Assembly (NCBI GenBank): GCA_045124315.1
Contig: JBGVLO010000259.1
Location: 1-26,348 of the forward strand
DNA length: 26,348 bases
Source of the DNA: CAG-411 sp045124315
GTDB taxonomy: Bacteria > Bacillota > Clostridia > Lachnospirales > Lachnospiraceae
Direction: 5' to 3'
Made by a program: the position numbers and the translations under genes. Positions 23,340-26,348 of this stretch are shown here, piece after piece. The notes below the pieces were generated by a model. The model did no database searches, had not been told where the DNA came from, and worked only from the letters and a program-made list of their open reading frames with translations. Every line of letters starts with the position of its first letter. Within the stretch, counting starts at the first letter, position 1.

Positions 23340-25478
23340 TTATACTTCATCAAATACATACATTTTTTGTAGAATATCATTACATTCCTTTAAAATTAAG
23401 TTTAGTAAATGTTTTTCCCAATATGCATTTGTGGAAAACTTGTGATTGAACAATTTTAAGTTCTTTTTAAAAGCACAGTCATAATAGTAGCTTGAATAAA
23501 TATGTGTCAAATCTGGCTGTAAACAATCATATGTAAGTTTCTTTGCTATTCTGCTTAACATTTCATTCCAATTTTGGGAAATTAATTCTCTAAATCTATT
23601 ATTGAACCAATTCATCATTTCTTCCGATTTTTCATTATCAATTTCAGTTGTGTCCCAATAATCATAGGATATTTCAATATCGCGTAACATATCCTCTTTA
23701 GGAATCATTTTTTTTATCCAGCTTTCTACCATATTTTTCAAATACAATTTAAATGAACCATAAACCGCAGCTCTGGTTTCATGACCCTCTCCCCAGCGTA
23801 GTTTATCATAAAAACAGTACACAGAGTTCCAATGATAAACAATATCAGCTTTATCATATTGCATATACTGGTTCTGCTGCTGCATATTACAAGTGACTAA
23901 TGCATTGCTAATAGTTGTATTCAATGCGGTTGCACTAGACACAATATTAAGTGGTTTATGTTTTAAATCCTTACTATACAGCCACATTCTGTTACTATTA
24001 CCCACATACTTCTTGTCAATTTGTTTCATTATCTCAAACAGAATGTAAAATATCTTTGAAGAATCCAACTCTCCATTTTTAAAGACTTTCTCTCTCATAT
24101 CTTTCGACATATCTGGAGCAGTGCATAAAAACTGTATCGGCAATCCATTACAAATAGTATATTCTTCAACTCTTTTATCTGGGCTATATTCAAGCTGCTC
24201 ATGCTTAAATTCTTCAAATGCATTTATTAAATAATCAGAATATTTCTCATCATCCACAACATTCTTTCCAGTGTCTTTACGCCAATTATTTATCATAGTA
24301 TTTCGTAGTATTTCATCAGCTTTTGTTCTGCAAATCATAAATACCTTGTTCTCGTACTTTTTTTGCTTAGATAATAAAAGGGAAATACAATTATCATACG
24401 TAGATGGAGTCTCATTTGTTGCACATAAAAATAAATAAGCATCCGTAGGTCGTTGGAAGACTTTATTCATCTCGTTACTAATATCATTCTTTTCTGTTGA
24501 CACCTGCGTTATACCCATTGTGTCAATAATATTTATTTTCAACTTTCTTCCTAGATTTTCTAACCCTTGCTGCTTCATATATTCGTTATATGCTTCAACA
24601 AAAGTACTTGATGGAGCTGTTACATAATTCACTTCTTCAAATACTAATGAATATGCACTATTCTCATCATAAATGGCTTTTATTATTTTTCCAATAATTC
24701 CACTATCAGTTTCCGATATTTTGCCACTAATAATATACTCTGTAACATTGTCATTCGTATCTTTTATAATATGATTCCATTCATTAGCAAAATTATTCAA
24801 AAGCATATCTAGAACTTCCTGATACCATTCATACAATGCTTCTCGTATTGTCTTATCACTGTGAAATCTTTTATCAATCAATTCCTCATATATCTCTAAT
24901 TTCTTTAATTCTTTATTTGTTTTCCTGCGGTTCTTAAATTCTATGTCAGCCTCGTCACTAAGCAATTTCGGCTTATTTATAATATGTAAAACTGCTTTCT
25001 CAATCAAAGATACGAAGCGTTCATAAATAGCCGCATTTGTGTTGACATATTCATAGCAATGATAACTACGATTTGTTGGATTCAAAATGTTACGTATAAG
25101 TTTTTTATCAATTTGAAAGTTCTCTAAATCATCTCTCTCTTCATAAATAGCTATCTTTAATTCTTTCTTAATTTCTAGCAGCATAGTAAGAAACATCGTT
25201 TCTCTATCTTTATATGGTAAACATCGGATAATTACATCTCCACAATTTATCCTACTATTCAGCATTAGTACCAAGCGTACCAACGTAGTTTGTGCAACAT
25301 CTCCGACATTATATCCTAATAACTTATTGCTTGACGCTTCTAACAATTCAGTAATAATTGTTGATTTAGTGCTTTTAGTTGGACCGAACATTTCTATCGT
25401 AGACGCACTCTCTTGCTTTGTAAAAAAGGACTTGGTTTCAGTAACGTTTGTTGACAAATTTTTAACTAAATTATTCAT
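23340..25478 (-). CDS. Dynamin-like large GTPase of unknown role
   Basis: A 712-residue protein with AAGGAGG about 6 bases before ATG 25478. GTPase motifs are visible in order: G1 GPTKSTKST (32-40), in which the usual second glycine of GxxxxGK[ST] is Thr; a candidate G2 Thr in VAQTTLV (61-67); G3 DTMG (319-322) after a hydrophobic strand; and G4 TKAD (385-388). The long insert between G1 and G3 is charged and helical (about 85-260), and ~400-712 is helical, which fits bacterial dynamin-like proteins in length and layout. No membrane segment is obvious. Known bacterial dynamins remodel membranes, and some protect against phage. A defence role here is inferred only from the cargo setting. It has its own promoter and attenuator-like leader and is convergent with the IS. 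Other P-loop GTPase or AAA-like families cannot be excluded. Confidence 0.6.
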   Translation of the reverse strand: MNNLVKNLSTNVTETKSFFTKQESASTIEMFGPTKSTKSTIITELLEASSNKLLGYNVGDVAQTTLVRLVLMLNSRINCGDVIIRCLPYKDRETMFLTMLLEIKKELKIAIYEERDDLENFQIDKKLIRNILNPTNRSYHCYEYVNTNAAIYERFVSLIEKAVLHIINKPKLLSDEADIEFKNRRKTNKELKKLEIYEELIDKRFHSDKTIREALYEWYQEVLDMLLNNFANEWNHIIKDTNDNVTEYIISGKISETDSGIIGKIIKAIYDENSAYSLVFEEVNYVTAPSSTFVEAYNEYMKQQGLENLGRKLKINIIDTMGITQVSTEKNDISNEMNKVFQRPTDAYLFLCATNETPSTYDNCISLLLSKQKKYENKVFMICRTKADEILRNTMINNWRKDTGKNVVDDEKYSDYLINAFEEFKHEQLEYSPDKRVEEYTICNGLPIQFLCTAPDMSKDMREKVFKNGELDSSKIFYILFEIMKQIDKKYVGNSNRMWLYSKDLKHKPLNIVSSATALNTTISNALVTCNMQQQNQYMQYDKADIVYHWNSVYCFYDKLRWGEGHETRAAVYGSFKLYLKNMVESWIKKMIPKEDMLRDIEISYDYWDTTEIDNEKSEEMMNWFNNRFRELISQNWNEMLSRIAKKLTYDCLQPDLTHIYSSYYYDCAFKKNLKLFNHKFSTNAYWEKHLLNLILKECNDILQKMYVFDEV

Positions 25479-25505
25479 TTTTCCTCCTTCTTGTCTTTGT
25501 CGTAC

Positions 25506-25534
25506 AAAAAAAGTGTAGTCTAGACAGACTACAC
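25506..25534 (-). terminator. Intrinsic terminator in the leader of the GTPase gene
   Basis: Minus strand: GTGTAGTCT (25534-25526), loop GTCT, AGACTACAC (25521-25513), then seven T (25512-25506). It is a perfect 9-bp stem. Only 27 bases separate it from the ATG at 25478, leaving space for the ribosome binding site but not for a promoter. Confidence 0.8.
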
Positions 25535-25633
25535 CTATATCATCATAATAATATGTTAGTCTGTACGAGAAGACTTAAATTGTAAGTGCTATTTGTGTTT
25601 TCGAAGTTCACAAGCACTATAAACTATATTTAC
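25506..25633 (-). promoter_or_regulatory. Attenuator-type leader of the GTPase gene
   Basis: The predicted transcript (from ~25633) contains three mutually exclusive pairings. A first hairpin with AGTGCTTGTG and its bulged partner covers 25587-25616. Then AGTCT (25575-25571) can pair with AGACT (25562-25558). The segment ACAGACTA (25564-25557) is also fully complementary to TAGTCTGT (25531-25524) in the left arm and loop of the terminator. Pairing of the latter two would prevent termination. No clear leader peptide with a ribosome binding site is seen, so the ligand or factor is unknown. Confidence 0.55.
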
Positions 25634-25639
25634 ACATTC

Positions 25640-25667
25640 ATTATAATGCTAATTATGAAAATGTCAA
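25640..25667 (-). promoter_or_regulatory. Full-consensus sigma-A promoter of the GTPase gene
   Basis: Minus strand: TTGACA (25667-25662), 16 bases, TATAAT (25645-25640). Both hexamers match consensus perfectly. It lies in the ~280-base gap between the relaxase stop and the GTPase start, so the two genes are separate transcription units despite sharing a strand. Confidence 0.75.
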
Positions 25668-25759
25668 TCCTTTTTTTGAAAAGTATTTACAATTCTAGAG
25701 TTTCATTTCTGTTACAAATAAGAAACTATCCATTAATATCGGATGATATACCACAGATA

Positions 25760-26348
25760 TTATAGAGATTGTTGCCTGTCTTTTATCTCTTGTGAGATTA
25801 CAGTTTCCCGTCCAAGATACCGATTAAGGTTCTCCAGCTTCCGGTTCAGTTCACAAACTTCTTTTTCACAATTCTTATAAGTAGCAGTCAGCTCGTTCTT
25901 CTGACTTATCAGTTCCTGGTACTCTGATTTCAGCTTATCAACATTTAAAGATTGCAGATTGATACCTGCCTGTTCAAGCATACGTCTGGCACCGCCATAA
26001 AGGATAATCTGGCTTTCATATCTACGAAAATATGCGTCAGGGTTCTTGGCTTTTTTGTAGCCAATATGATAGGAACGATTGGCTTTATACTGCTCGGCAT
26101 ATTTCATAATTTCCGCCAAATCTTTGATGCGATGTTCCAATTCCACGACACTTTGCTTCGCAGATTTTCCAGCTTCTTTTTTGACAGAAATTTTGTGTTC
26201 CAGTTCCGAAATGGAACCGACTTCATTATAATTTGCAGCAGCAATTTTTAAATTTTCAATGGTTGCCCAACGGTTCAATCCGGGACTATTTTTAAATTTC
26301 TCATCAGAAGTATCAACCAATTTTCGTGAAGAATAATCTTTTTTTGGG
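25760..26348 (-). CDS. Relaxase/mobilisation protein, C-terminal part (cut by the window edge)
   Basis: The frame is open to the right edge, so the N-terminal catalytic relaxase domain is outside. The visible ~196 residues resemble the C-terminal region of Tn1549-type MobA/relaxase proteins: DTSDEKFKNSPGLNRWA, then IENLKIAAANYNE, a long charged coiled coil (ELEHKISVKKEAGKSAKQS...), YHIGYKKAKNPDAYFRRYE, ILYGGARRMLEQAGI, and a second coiled coil. A relaxase nicks the element at oriT and pilots the strand into the recipient. A start at the TTG near 26320 is not supported, because coding sequence continues upstream (KKDYSSRK). It confirms the conjugative nature of the element. Confidence 0.75.
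   Translation of the reverse strand, partial: PKKDYSSRKLVDTSDEKFKNSPGLNRWATIENLKIAAANYNEVGSISELEHKISVKKEAGKSAKQSVVELEHRIKDLAEIMKYAEQYKANRSYHIGYKKAKNPDAYFRRYESQIILYGGARRMLEQAGINLQSLNVDKLKSEYQELISQKNELTATYKNCEKEVCELNRKLENLNRYLGRETVISQEIKDRQQSL

Larger units (their letters stand above)
5521..26348. mobile_element. Part of an integrative conjugative element (Tn1549-like backbone)
   Basis: The giant methylase-helicase, the ArdC-like polyvalent protein, TnpV and a relaxase C-terminus together are typical of conjugative elements in clostridia. Both element ends, the integrase and the type IV secretion genes are outside the window, so the limits given are only the visible backbone. The relaxase lies on the minus strand while the large genes are on the plus strand, with about 8 kb of cargo between them. 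The Avs-like gene to the left may also be inside the element. Confidence 0.6.

Noticed and set aside
25952..26251. 99-codon plus-strand ORF opposite the relaxase
   Set aside because: Antisense to the conserved relaxase C-terminus, Phe/Ile-rich shadow composition.
1..26348. CRISPR arrays, tRNA or rRNA genes
   Set aside because: No regularly spaced short direct repeats and no cloverleaf or rRNA-like sequence were seen; all repeats found are palindromes, IS ends or the one long duplication.

Overview
The window looks like part of an integrative conjugative element (ICE), or a related mobile element, from a low-GC Gram-positive gut anaerobe of the Lachnospiraceae/Clostridia type. The basis is AT-rich DNA, strong AGGAGG-type ribosome binding sites, textbook sigma-A promoters (TTGACA/TATAAT), and three backbone genes typical of Tn1549-like elements: a giant methylase-helicase, an ArdC-like polyvalent protein, and the C-terminal part of a relaxase at the right edge. 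No housekeeping gene is seen.

Layout, left to right. (1) 1-5.3 kb: the end of a small unknown gene, then a 1598-residue protein with an Mrr-like nuclease motif, a STAND-type P-loop NTPase and a long helical C-terminus, resembling the Avs antiphage sensors. (2) 5.5-17.3 kb: the ICE backbone. A tryptophan-rich leader peptide overlaps an intrinsic terminator ahead of an 8.4-kb gene for a DarB-like methylase/SNF2 helicase. A complete TnpV-like gene is overprinted inside that gene in another frame. After another terminator comes an ArdC-YodL-nucleotidyltransferase polyvalent protein. (3) 17.3-19.3 kb: a small island with a candidate sRNA, a near-perfect palindrome, a 54-codon gene and an antisense ParB-like gene. 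It is bracketed by a direct duplication of the 3' end of the ArdC-like gene; the second copy is a pseudogene with an in-frame TGA. (4) 19.4-21.3 kb: an RnlA/RnlB-type toxin-antitoxin pair in which the toxin is fused to an RNase H1, with its own consensus promoter. (5) 21.4-22.9 kb: a complete IS256-family insertion sequence with an 8-bp target duplication, a hairpin over its transposase ribosome binding site and an outward-facing promoter. (6) 23.3-25.7 kb, minus strand: a 712-residue dynamin-like GTPase behind a perfect promoter and a leader that can fold as terminator or antiterminator. (7) 25.8 kb to the end, minus strand: the relaxase C-terminus.

Taken together, the conjugation and anti-restriction backbone (ArdC-like and DarB-like proteins, which may enter the recipient with the DNA) carries candidate defence cargo: an Avs-like sensor, RNase H-RnlA/RnlB, and a GTPase of unknown role. 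Several genes are preceded by intrinsic terminators or attenuator-like leaders, so RNA-level control seems to be a theme. All functional assignments come from reading motifs by eye; no database search was possible.
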